DNA of 64,000 bases, taken from contig CAVTFR010000015.1 of assembly GCA_963734025.1 (NCBI GenBank), positions 310,001 through 374,000 on the forward strand, written 5' to 3'. The notes under the pieces were generated by a model that saw only the letters and a program-made list of their open reading frames with translations, was not told the DNA's origin and did not search any database. Position numbers and translations under genes: made by a program. The DNA comes from JACVRW01 sp963734025. GTDB taxonomy: Bacteria; Actinomycetota; Thermoleophilia; Solirubrobacterales; Thermoleophilaceae. Positions 7,918 through 15,955 of this stretch are shown here, in pieces; the first letter of the stretch is position 1, and each line of letters opens with the position of its first letter.

Positions 7918-9258
7918 CTACCAGCTTGGCGGGAGCAAATCCTGGCTGAGCCAGGAGATTCCGTCCGAGAAGACGGACTGCCGGTAGGCCGCTCGCTCTT
8001 TGCTTGGAGTGAGCTCGACAAGCGTTACAGCCGGGCCGACATCCAGGTTCAGGAAGGTCGGGTCCGAGGCGGTCGCGGTCGGGGAGATGCCCTTGCTCGG
8101 CATGTACACGGCGGCACGGACGACCGGGTCCGCCAAGGTCAGCGTGACGCTCGTGGTGCCCGGATGGAGCTCTTGCCGATCGGACTCGTCCCAGACACTG
8201 ACATCGCGCCAGAGTGCCAGCCAGAAGCTGCCGTCGCGCTTCTGCAGCAGCAGGTGACGCACGTCGGACGACGATGTAGCCGGGAAATAGTCCAGTGAGC
8301 CAGGCGTGAAGAACGGCCCGGAGTCCTCGAGAAGCGCGATCAGGTTGCGCAGCGCGGACATCGCCGGCTTGTCGCCGTAGTCCGCGCGCAACAACCCGAA
8401 ATTCTTCTCGATGTCCGACGAGCTGCGACCCTCGTCCAGCAACTCATAGGCATAGGTCCGTATGACGCCTCGCCGGAAGTACTCGAGGTAGGTGCCCGGC
8501 ACGTAGACACCGGCCGCACGGTCGGAGGCCGGCTCGTGAGCATCCGTCGTCGCCAGCGCGTTGTGGTAGCCCGTCTCGGTGGCCTGAACCGGCTTCGTCC
8601 CCGATATCGCGCGGGCCGCCGAGGTCCACTCGTCGAGATTTTCCGCTGGTGGGCGCCCGCCCGTGTAGGGGTGCATGTTGCCTTGGTCCAGCCACCTCGA
8701 GAGATCCCCCCACGCGTCATACCCCCAGAGATGGGCCACTGAAGGCCCCAGTACCGGGAGATGCGCTGTGGACGAATCACGCTTGACAATCGCATACAGC
8801 CGCGCCTGGTATGCCCGTGCCCTCTCCGAGTCCCAGTCGTACTCGTCCGAGTTCTCGAGCTCGTTGGGGCCCTCGACCTGCGCCGTTGCCGGCAGCATCG
8901 CGCTCTTCAGGCGCCGGAACAGCTCCCGCACCGACCCTCCACGATCCCTCCGGGGATCGAGGATGAACGACGTCTGGATGCCGCCGGCCTCGTACAAATC
9001 ATTGATCCGCGCAGCCTGCGTCGCATCCGAACGCTGCAGGTTCTCCCGAATATGCCGAATACCGCTGCCCAACAGCTTCTCCCGCCACGAATAGTTCGCA
9101 TAGGACGTCGTGGGGTAGTAGCTGTGGGTGTTGACACCGATTGAATCCACGAAGTCGTCGGCATCGCGGGCGACCTCCGCGGAGCCCGTGGCGGGAGTGG
9201 CGAACGAGACGGCAATCGCGGCTGCCGCCGTGACCCCGATCAGATGACTTCGTTTCAT
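7918..9258 (-). CDS. secreted clan-A (TIM-barrel) glycoside hydrolase-like protein
   Basis: 446 residues with a cleavable-looking signal peptide (MKRSHLIGVTAAAAIAVSFA, then ATPATGSAE). The barrel begins with DSIGVNTHSYY. Two glutamates sit where clan GH-A catalytic residues are expected: EGPNELE (acid/base, preceded by the usual Asn-Glu pair) and QATETGYHNA (candidate nucleophile on a late strand). A beta-rich C-terminal domain follows. It may trim or release polysaccharide outside the membrane. It overlaps the Wzz-like gene by 4 bases (9255-9258) and is therefore part of the flippase-polymerase-Wzz operon, a good sign that its substrate is the exported polymer. The exact GH family is not assigned. 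Confidence 0.75.
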   Translation of the reverse strand: MKRSHLIGVTAAAAIAVSFATPATGSAEVARDADDFVDSIGVNTHSYYPTTSYANYSWREKLLGSGIRHIRENLQRSDATQAARINDLYEAGGIQTSFILDPRRDRGGSVRELFRRLKSAMLPATAQVEGPNELENSDEYDWDSERARAYQARLYAIVKRDSSTAHLPVLGPSVAHLWGYDAWGDLSRWLDQGNMHPYTGGRPPAENLDEWTSAARAISGTKPVQATETGYHNALATTDAHEPASDRAAGVYVPGTYLEYFRRGVIRTYAYELLDEGRSSSDIEKNFGLLRADYGDKPAMSALRNLIALLEDSGPFFTPGSLDYFPATSSSDVRHLLLQKRDGSFWLALWRDVSVWDESDRQELHPGTTSVTLTLADPVVRAAVYMPSKGISPTATASDPTFLNLDVGPAVTLVELTPSKERAAYRQSVFSDGISWLSQDLLPPSW

Positions 9259-10103
9259 TCCAGCGCCTGTCGAGCTCGTTCGCTCGACAGGTGCTGGCGC
9301 AGTGCGGCGAGACCGAGACCCAACAACAGCCCGAAGAGCAGGCCGAGGACCGCATTGCGCTTCGGGCGCGGCGACGACGGTTGCTCCGGCAGCTCGGCAC
9401 GCTGAATCGGCTCGACGTTCGGCGACTGAACCGCGTTGAGGACCCGCAGCGTGCTGATGCGCTGCTCGAGCTCGGCGGCCACCGTTCCCTCACGCGCAGA
9501 CTCGGGAATCAACGCCAGCTCCTCCTCGAGGCGGCTCAGCGCTCCGCGGATCTCCCGACGGACCTGCCGCGCACGCTGATCGACGAACACCTGGGTGTAG
9601 GTGTTCGCCAGCCGCACCGCCTGTTCAGGAGTGCTCGCCTCGGCAGTCACGTCCACGACGCTCGTGTTCGGGCGTGCTTCGACGGTGATGGCGGACTGCA
9701 CGGCCTCGAGGTCATAGTCGCCGCCCATCAGACGGCTCGTCTCCAGGGCAACCGGGCGCGACTCCACAACCGCGACGTTCGTGGCGCCCTGCTCCTCGAT
9801 GGTGTCGAAAGCCCTCCCCTCGGCGAAGCCCGTCACCTGTCCGACGAGCTCCGACTGGCGGAACAGGAGCGAGGCACTCGAGGAATACCGGTCCGCCATG
9901 AGCATGGACAGCAGGAACGCCGCGATGGCGACCGCAACGGCGCAACCGCATATGAGAGCCGCGTTGCGGCGCACCAGTTGAGACAGGGACAGCATCGCGC
10001 TGCCCGATCCGGCCGGCTCGCCGGGCGACGAACCGGGCTCGGCTCGTTCCCGCCAGGGAGGTTCGACATCCATATTCAGATCGAATAGTGGATCGTGCCT
10101 CAT
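9255..10103 (-). CDS. Wzz/GumC-like chain-length determinant protein
   Basis: 282 residues from the ATG at 10103, preferred over an upstream ATG at 10136 because only the former has an SD (AGAGAGG, 7-base spacing). It has an N-terminal cytoplasmic stretch, then membrane helix 1 (ALICGCAVAVAIAAFLLSML). A periplasmic-type loop follows with the Wzz features YSSSASLLFRQSEL and VDVTAEASTPEQAVRLANTY and a heptad-rich region around QRISTLRVLNAV. Membrane helix 2 (NAVLGLLFGLLLGLGLAAL) comes after PxPKRN. There is no kinase domain, so it is a stand-alone co-polymerase that probably controls chain length for the adjacent polymerase. It lies between the polymerase and secreted hydrolase genes, the latter overlapped by 4 bases. 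Confidence 0.88.
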   Translation of the reverse strand: MRHDPLFDLNMDVEPPWRERAEPGSSPGEPAGSGSAMLSLSQLVRRNAALICGCAVAVAIAAFLLSMLMADRYSSSASLLFRQSELVGQVTGFAEGRAFDTIEEQGATNVAVVESRPVALETSRLMGGDYDLEAVQSAITVEARPNTSVVDVTAEASTPEQAVRLANTYTQVFVDQRARQVRREIRGALSRLEEELALIPESAREGTVAAELEQRISTLRVLNAVQSPNVEPIQRAELPEQPSSPRPKRNAVLGLLFGLLLGLGLAALRQHLSSERARQALE

Positions 10104-10125
10104 GTTTGGACCTCTCTTCTGCGGC

Positions 10126-11583
10126 TTATGCGCCATGACTTTTCAAGGAGTGGACGGCCGAGCCTCGGGCGGGGCGCGCCAGTTCAGCGACTGCGAGGCT
10201 CTGCCCGAGGTAGAACCAGAGCAGTGCCCCAAGTGCCCCGTAGAACAGGTCTGTCGCCGCGGCCAGCAGGAGCAGCAAGGCGACCACGGCGAGATTCAGC
10301 TCCCTGCGCCGCCTCAGTTCATCGGTTCGTGGCCGTGAGCGCACCAAGCCGACGACCACGGTTCCGATCGCCGTCAGCACCAGCGCGAAGCCGAATGGGC
10401 CGACCTGGTAGAGCAGCCCCAGGTAGCCGTTATCGACCGCCGCGCTGAAGGCCTCCTTCTGCGAGAGCTTGGCGGGTTCGCCGGCCGAGCCCACCCCATG
10501 CCCAATCGGCGCGAGCAGCGCCACGGGCAACGCCTCCCCAAAGGTCTGCTGACGGGCGTTCGCCGAGTTGTCCTCGCTGAGCGACCCGAGCGTGGAGACG
10601 CGCTCCACCACGAGCCCGCCCACTCGCGTCGTGGCGCCCAGTGCGAGCGTGCCGAGGACGATGATCAGCGCGAACGCCACAAGGCGCGGGGCGGCGCGCC
10701 AACGCGAGGCGGCGGCATAGACCAGGAGGCCCAGCGCCAGAGCAGGGATCGCCATGCGCACGTACGTCAGCGCGAGCGCCACCAGCGCGAACACGATCGT
10801 GCCCCAGACCCACGGGCTGAGGCGCTCCCGGCTCAGCGTGACCACGACTGCGACGGCCAGCACGCCTCCGAAGGTGGCCGGGGAGTTGAGGGTGGAGAAC
10901 ACGCGCACGTGCTCGGGGTCGCCGGGCGCGAAGACGCTCACAAGGCCGGACTGCCGGACCCATTGCTCGTCCCAGGCGGACAGGGGCAGGACGTATTGGG
11001 CAATCGCATAGAGGGCAAGAGGTGCGAGCGCGAACATCAACGTCCGGCTGGCCGTGTCGGCGCCACCGGAGCGTGTGCCCTCCCGATAGCCGATGACGAA
11101 GGCGAGCATCCCGCCGCCGTACGCCAGCAGCCCGAAGGTGAGCGTCGTGGGGTCTGCGATGCCGCTGAGGATTCCGATGCCCAGCCCTGAAAGTGCCAGC
11201 AACATGATCCGCGCTGGTCGCGCCGGAAGCCGTCGCCCGAGCAACTCGAGTCCTGCGATGGCGGCTGTCGCCGCGAATGGGACGATCGAGAGCGGATCGT
11301 GCTCGCCCGTGACGATCATGGTGTCGAGGACCCGGCGGACGCCGGGGATTAGCAGCCAAGTCACCCATAGCGCCGCAATGCCGAGCTCGGGCCGCACCAC
11401 CCAGAGCGCCGCCACGAGCAACACGATGAGACAGGCGAGGGCCGTGTGTACGGAGACGACGGTGAGAGCCGCGGTGAGGAGACAGGCCCCGGCCACCACC
11501 AGAGGGAAGGCGGCGAGACCGTCAGGGAGCCTTCCGGACACGAGCCCGGCGGGGTTCAGCTGATAGGCACGGTAGCCCTGCAT
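10126..11583 (-). CDS. O-antigen ligase/polymerase (Wzy_C family)
   Basis: 485 residues from the ATG at 11583, which forms a TGATG stop-start overlap with the flippase gene; longer readings into the flippase are artefacts. Roughly 11-12 hydrophobic helices are visible. The family signature lies in the large loop before the last helices: NSPATFGGVLAVAVVVTL and GHGVGSAGEPAK with downstream VDNGYLGLLYQVG, matching the Wzy_C/O-antigen ligase motif. It would polymerise lipid-linked repeat units outside the membrane. Together with the flippase and Wzz-like genes it forms one complete Wzx/Wzy export set. Confidence 0.85.
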   Translation of the reverse strand: MQGYRAYQLNPAGLVSGRLPDGLAAFPLVVAGACLLTAALTVVSVHTALACLIVLLVAALWVVRPELGIAALWVTWLLIPGVRRVLDTMIVTGEHDPLSIVPFAATAAIAGLELLGRRLPARPARIMLLALSGLGIGILSGIADPTTLTFGLLAYGGGMLAFVIGYREGTRSGGADTASRTLMFALAPLALYAIAQYVLPLSAWDEQWVRQSGLVSVFAPGDPEHVRVFSTLNSPATFGGVLAVAVVVTLSRERLSPWVWGTIVFALVALALTYVRMAIPALALGLLVYAAASRWRAAPRLVAFALIIVLGTLALGATTRVGGLVVERVSTLGSLSEDNSANARQQTFGEALPVALLAPIGHGVGSAGEPAKLSQKEAFSAAVDNGYLGLLYQVGPFGFALVLTAIGTVVVGLVRSRPRTDELRRRRELNLAVVALLLLLAAATDLFYGALGALLWFYLGQSLAVAELARPARGSAVHSLKSHGA

Positions 11584-12989
11584 CAGCTGCCTCCACCCCG
11601 CCGCCGCCGGGACACTGCGGCAGCGACCGTTCGTATGTCCGCGCGGCGAAGGACCAGCAACTCGGCGTAGGACCCCCCGAAGTGCCGGCGCGCCGCCCAC
11701 AGCACGAACGCGTACTGGGTGAAGTAGGCGGCCACCGACACGAGCGCCGCCGCGTATACGCCCAGCGACGGAAGAAGCAAGAGCAGTCCCGGGACCGTCA
11801 CCGCCACCGCGATCAATTCGCCCCCCGTGTAGAGCCCCGGCCGCCCGGACGCGGACAATGCCTCGCCGAGCAGTATCCGGCCCTGGTAGGGCACGGAAGC
11901 ACAGAGGAGAATCAGGGCGAGCCCGACAGCTTTGTCGAAGTCCTCGCCGAACACGAGCGGAATCAGCACCGGGGTCACCGCCGCGATGAGACCGGTCGAG
12001 ATGAGGACCGTGGGCACGAGCACGCGGCTGGCGGTGAACACAATCGCGGTGTCACCCCGCGCCACCGTCGGGGTGACCGCCCACGCGAGCGCCCTACCGA
12101 GCACGGTCGGCCCGGTGGAGACTGTCCAGGCGACCACATAGAACCCCAGGTCGGCCGGGTTTACGAGCGGGATCATGATGAGCTGGTCCAGGCGAGCGTT
12201 CGCAAGCAAGCCGAGGTCTCCGGGCCACGCCTTGAACCCGAATGCCATAGCCCGCCGAGCCAAGGGCAGCTCGAATCGAAAGGCCCCGCGGCCTCGTAGC
12301 ACCAGGGCGGCCGGGAGGTAGACGAGCAGCACGCTCCCAAGGGTCGTGACGGCCGCTGTCGTCACCGTGAGCTGCCCCGCCGCCCAGAGCACAATCAGCG
12401 CGATCAGCGTGGAAGCCGGCGGCAAGAGCTGGGCGGCGAGGTAGTAGCGCCACTGCTCGAGACCGCCCAGGACGCTGACCAGGATGTTGGCGATGACGAA
12501 GAGAGGCAGTAGGGCGAGACCCGCCACGAGCAGGTCGTAGACGACATCGCGACCGTCGGCGAGGGTGGGCGCGAGCGCGAGCCCGGCAACGAAGAAGACC
12601 AGGCTGCTCGCAACCGCGATGACCGCCAGGGTCGCCGCGAGAGTCTGAGGACGGCCCTCTCTTGCCGCGCTCCGCCGGGCGAAGGTCGGCAATCCGATGG
12701 CGGCGGCCCATGATGCGATGAACAGCGGGACCAGAATCGCCGCGAGCGTTCCGCGCCCCGCAGGACCGAGCGCACGCGCCAGAATCGGTCCGGTCAGCAG
12801 CCCGATCAGGTTGAACGCGAGGTTGCCGCCCGCCAGCCATAAGGCTGGACGGCCGGCTCCGGAGACGCGAGGCACCGTCGGCGCCGCCGCGAGCGTCGGG
12901 TCGGTCTCCTGCTCGGGTGCGCCGGACGCCGGGCCTACCGTTGGCGACCCGAGCTCGCGCTGAGCGCGGGCCAGGGATCTGGTGCTCAC
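11583..12989 (-). CDS. polysaccharide flippase, Wzx/MATE-like
   Basis: A multi-pass membrane protein of about 468 residues with 12-14 hydrophobic segments. The first (LWLAGGNLAFNLIGLLTGPI) carries the typical N-terminal flippase pattern, followed by ARALGPAGRGTLAA. It would translocate undecaprenyl-linked repeats. The start is uncertain. GTG at 12989 gives a sensible soluble N-terminus of about 45 residues but has no strong SD; a much longer open frame to 13373 continues into low-complexity Arg/Gly/Pro coding that is probably not translated. It is first in the minus-strand export operon and divergent from the C-methyltransferase operon, with a 206-base gap between the two proposed starts. Confidence 0.82.
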   Translation of the reverse strand: MSTRSLARAQRELGSPTVGPASGAPEQETDPTLAAAPTVPRVSGAGRPALWLAGGNLAFNLIGLLTGPILARALGPAGRGTLAAILVPLFIASWAAAIGLPTFARRSAAREGRPQTLAATLAVIAVASSLVFFVAGLALAPTLADGRDVVYDLLVAGLALLPLFVIANILVSVLGGLEQWRYYLAAQLLPPASTLIALIVLWAAGQLTVTTAAVTTLGSVLLVYLPAALVLRGRGAFRFELPLARRAMAFGFKAWPGDLGLLANARLDQLIMIPLVNPADLGFYVVAWTVSTGPTVLGRALAWAVTPTVARGDTAIVFTASRVLVPTVLISTGLIAAVTPVLIPLVFGEDFDKAVGLALILLCASVPYQGRILLGEALSASGRPGLYTGGELIAVAVTVPGLLLLLPSLGVYAAALVSVAAYFTQYAFVLWAARRHFGGSYAELLVLRRADIRTVAAAVSRRRRGGGS

Positions 12990-13195
12990 CGCGCCGGTTG
13001 CTTTGCCGGACGCACCGCCGGCACGTGCTCCGCCTCCGGGACCGCGACGATCCGTCCTCGCAGGAAGCCGTCGGCCTCCGCGGCGACCACTGTCTCCGAT
13101 CCCTCCACCAGTCAATAACGGGTGCCGGGCCGCTCTCCTTCTACGCATGGCCGCGCGAAAAGCGCAGGGCGGGCGGCGTTGGTGAAGCGGGGGAA

Positions 13196-14476
13196 ATGGT
13201 GCACGTCGGACTTGGGGATAACGTAGACACGGGGGTAATCGGCACGGGCCCGCCCGGTTGCCGTTTTTGCGCTGCCGAGCTGTCCGAGACCTTCGTCGAC
13301 CTGGGCATGTCGCCGCTGTGCGAGAGCTATGTGCCGGCGGAGCGCCTCGGAGACATGGAGCCCTTCTATCCATTGCACGCCCGCATCTGCGAGCGCTGCC
13401 TGCTGGTACAGCTCGAGGAGTTCGTCGCTCCCGAGGAGATCTTCAGCGAGTACGCGTATTTCTCGTCGTACTCGGACTCCTGGGTCGCGCACGCTCGCGC
13501 ATACGTGGGGATGGCAGTCGACCGCTTCGCGCTGAGCTCCGAGAGCCTCGTGGTCGAGGTCGCCAGCAACGACGGCTACCTGCTGCAGCATGTCGTCGAG
13601 CGCGGCATACCGGCGCTTGGAGTCGAGCCGGCCGCCAACGTGGCCGAGGCCGCGCGGGCCCGAGGTGTCGAGACGGTCGTGGAGTTCTTCGGCCGCGAGC
13701 TCGCGGCCCGTCTGATTGCCGAAGGCCGGCGCGCCGACGTGCTGGCCGCGAACAACGTGATGGCTCACGTTCCGGACCTGAATGACTTCGTCGGCGGCAT
13801 CGAGCCGTTGCTGGCACCGACCGGTGTGGCGACGATCGAGGTGCCTCACCTGGCGCGACTGGTCGAGGACAACCAGTTCGACACCATCTATCACGAGCAC
13901 TTCTCCTACTTCACGCTGTTGACGGCCCGCAGAGTTCTGTCCGCGCACGGCCTCGAGGTGTTCGACGTTGACGAGCTTCCGACCCACGGCGGATCGCTGC
14001 GCCTCTACGCGCAGCGCAAGTCGACCGGTGAGCATCCGATCAACGAGAACGTCGAAGCACTGGCCGAGCGCGAGCGGGCGCAGGGCTTTGACACGCTCGA
14101 CGGCCATCGCGGCTTCTCCACGCGAGTCGAGGAGACGAAGTGGAACCTGCTCGAGTTTCTGATCAGTTGCCGCCGCGAGGGCAGGCGCGTGGCCGGCTAC
14201 GGCGCTCCGGGCAAGGGAAACACCCTCCTGAACTACTGCGGCATACGGACGGACCTGCTCGACTTCACGGTCGACCGTAACCCCTACAAGCAGGGCCAGT
14301 TCCTCCCCGGGACACATATCCCCATCCACCATCCCGAGGCGCTCGAGCAGGCGCGCCCGGACTTCATCCTGATCCTTCCCTGGAACCTGAGGGAGGAGAT
14401 CGTGGCCCAGCTGTCTTATACGCAGGAGTGGGGCGCGCGCTGCGTGGTTCCCATTCCGGAAGTGGAGATCCTGTGA
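13196..14476 (+). CDS. Zn-binding SAM-dependent sugar C-methyltransferase (TylC3/NovU type)
   Basis: 426 residues from the ATG at 13196 (GGGGGA just upstream). The N-terminal zinc domain has CRFC followed by CERC, matching the four-cysteine 'methyltransferase putative zinc-binding' domain. The central SAM domain has VVEVASNDGYLLQHV, and the C-terminal C-methyltransferase domain has GYGAPGKGNTLLNYC. The order is that of enzymes adding a branch methyl group to NDP-4-keto-deoxysugars. The stop overlaps the next gene by 4 bases. A C-methyltransferase beside a sugar-1-phosphate cytidylyltransferase suggests a branched CDP- or NDP-deoxysugar. Confidence 0.87.
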   Translation: MVHVGLGDNVDTGVIGTGPPGCRFCAAELSETFVDLGMSPLCESYVPAERLGDMEPFYPLHARICERCLLVQLEEFVAPEEIFSEYAYFSSYSDSWVAHARAYVGMAVDRFALSSESLVVEVASNDGYLLQHVVERGIPALGVEPAANVAEAARARGVETVVEFFGRELAARLIAEGRRADVLAANNVMAHVPDLNDFVGGIEPLLAPTGVATIEVPHLARLVEDNQFDTIYHEHFSYFTLLTARRVLSAHGLEVFDVDELPTHGGSLRLYAQRKSTGEHPINENVEALAERERAQGFDTLDGHRGFSTRVEETKWNLLEFLISCRREGRRVAGYGAPGKGNTLLNYCGIRTDLLDFTVDRNPYKQGQFLPGTHIPIHHPEALEQARPDFILILPWNLREEIVAQLSYTQEWGARCVVPIPEVEIL

Positions 14477-15291
14477 AGGTCGTCATCTTCTGCGGCGGTC
14501 AGGGCCTCCGCATGAGGGAAGCATCCGAGGTGGTGCCCAAGCCGATGGTCCCGATCGGCGGTCGTCCGGTCCTCTGGCACGTCATGAAGTACTACGCGTA
14601 CTTCGGGTTCACCGACTTCATTCTCTGCCTGGGTTACAAGGCCGAGGCGATCAAGCATTTCTTCCTCACCTACAACGAGGCGATGGCCAACGACTTCGTC
14701 CTCTCGGACGGCGGCGCGTCGGTCCATCTGCTCAAGACGGACATCCACAACTGGAACGTCACGTTCGTCGACACCGGCCTGCGAACGTCGATCGGCCAGC
14801 GGCTCCGGGCCGTCCGCCATCTCCTAAGCGACGACGAGATGTTCTTGGCCAACTACGGCGACACCCTGACGGACGCGGACCTTCCCGCGACGATCGCCCG
14901 CACCGAGGAAGCCGGTGCGACTGCGAGCTTCCTCGCGGTACGCCCCAACCACAGCTTCCACGTGGTCTCGATGGATGAGTGCGGCTACGTCCGCGGCCTG
15001 CAGGACGTTGTGCGCTCCGATATCTGGATCAACGGCGGTTACTTCGTCCTGCGCCGTGAGCTCTTGGACCAGATTCGTCCCGGAGAGGACCTCGTCGAGG
15101 AGCCCCTCGAGCGGCTTCTCGCCGCGGACAAGGTTCTCGCTCAGCGCCACACGGGGTTCTGGGCCCCCATGGACACGCTCAAGGACAAGCAGTGGCTCGA
15201 GAGCATGCACGAGAACGGCAGCGCCCCATGGCAGGTGTGGGACCCCGACCGCTCCGTCAGCCCCGACATGGCCCCTGCTGCGTCCGCATGA
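14473..15291 (+). CDS. rfbF: glucose-1-phosphate cytidylyltransferase-like nucleotidyltransferase (RfbF-like)
   Basis: 272 residues starting at the GTG of the GTGA overlap with the methyltransferase. The N-terminus (FCGGQGLRMREASEVVPKPM) carries the NTP-binding signature of sugar nucleotidyltransferases, and VLWHVMKYYAYFGFTDFILC is close to the RfbF/CDP-glucose pyrophosphorylase subgroup. FLANYGDTLTDADL is the metal/sugar-1-P region and WAPMDTLKDK the C-terminal motif typical of RfbF. It is expected to make CDP-glucose or a related NDP-hexose from the hexose 1-phosphate supplied by the phosphohexomutase. The usual partners RfbG (4,6-dehydratase) and RfbH are not recognisable in the window, so the pathway is non-standard or completed elsewhere. 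Confidence 0.82.
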   Translation: MKVVIFCGGQGLRMREASEVVPKPMVPIGGRPVLWHVMKYYAYFGFTDFILCLGYKAEAIKHFFLTYNEAMANDFVLSDGGASVHLLKTDIHNWNVTFVDTGLRTSIGQRLRAVRHLLSDDEMFLANYGDTLTDADLPATIARTEEAGATASFLAVRPNHSFHVVSMDECGYVRGLQDVVRSDIWINGGYFVLRRELLDQIRPGEDLVEEPLERLLAADKVLAQRHTGFWAPMDTLKDKQWLESMHENGSAPWQVWDPDRSVSPDMAPAASA

Positions 15292-15950
15292 TGCTCCCGC
15301 TGCACCTCGGGCGGGCCGAGGCCCCGCCTGCCCGAGTACTCGCCATCGGCGCCCACCCGGACGACATCGAAATCGGCTGCGGTGGCACGCTCCTGAAGCT
15401 GATCGAGGAGGAGGAGGCGATCTCGGAGGTTTGCTGGGTGGTGCTGAGCGGCACCGGCGAACGTGCGAGCGAGGCGCGGACGAGCGCGGAGGCTCTCCTC
15501 GAAGACGTGCCGCGCAGCGAGGTGGTGGTCCGCGACTTCCCCGACGGCTTCTTTCCATATGAGGGCCAGCGGATCAAGGACTTCTTCGAGGAGCTGAAGG
15601 TCAACTTCTCTCCCGACGTCGTCTTCACACATCAGCGCGCCGACCTCCATCAGGACCACCGGCTCAGCTGCGAGCTGACGTGGAACACGTTCCGCGATCA
15701 CCTGATCCTCGAGTACGAGGTGCCGAAGTACGACGGCGACATGAGCACCCCGAACGCCTTCGTGCCGATCGACGAGCGCATTCAACAGCGCAAGATCGAG
15801 CATCTGATGAGCCACTTCGCATCTCAGCTCTCCAAGCGCTGGTTCAAGGAGGATCTCTTCTCGAGCCTTCTTCGTCTACGCGGGATGGAGTGCAACTCGC
15901 CGAGCTCGTACGCCGAGGCGTTTTACTGCCGCAAGGCCGTGCTGGCCTGA
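15288..15950 (+). CDS. PIG-L/LmbE-family zinc deacetylase
   Basis: 220 residues from the ATG at 15288, which overlaps the previous stop (ATGA). Signature residues are intact: IGAHPDDIEIGCGGTLLKL (His-Pro-Asp-Asp metal site) and the second metal motif HQRADLHQDHR. The family removes N-acetyl groups from GlcNAc-containing substrates or related amides. Here it sits between a nucleotidyltransferase and a DUF4910 gene, so an N-acylated NDP-sugar or lipid-linked sugar is a likely substrate (inference). The following gene begins 5 bases after the stop. Confidence 0.88.
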   Translation: MMLPLHLGRAEAPPARVLAIGAHPDDIEIGCGGTLLKLIEEEEAISEVCWVVLSGTGERASEARTSAEALLEDVPRSEVVVRDFPDGFFPYEGQRIKDFFEELKVNFSPDVVFTHQRADLHQDHRLSCELTWNTFRDHLILEYEVPKYDGDMSTPNAFVPIDERIQQRKIEHLMSHFASQLSKRWFKEDLFSSLLRLRGMECNSPSSYAEAFYCRKAVLA

Positions 15951-15955
15951 CGACG

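Noticed and set aside
12990..13373. Extended N-terminus of the first flippase (128 extra residues)
   Set aside because: Low-complexity Arg/Pro/Gly coding opposite the methyltransferase gene start; flippases begin close to the first membrane helix.
15680..15955. Long N-terminal extension of the DUF4910 frame
   Set aside because: It overlaps the deacetylase in another frame and has no protein-like composition; GTG 15956 right after the deacetylase stop is the natural start.
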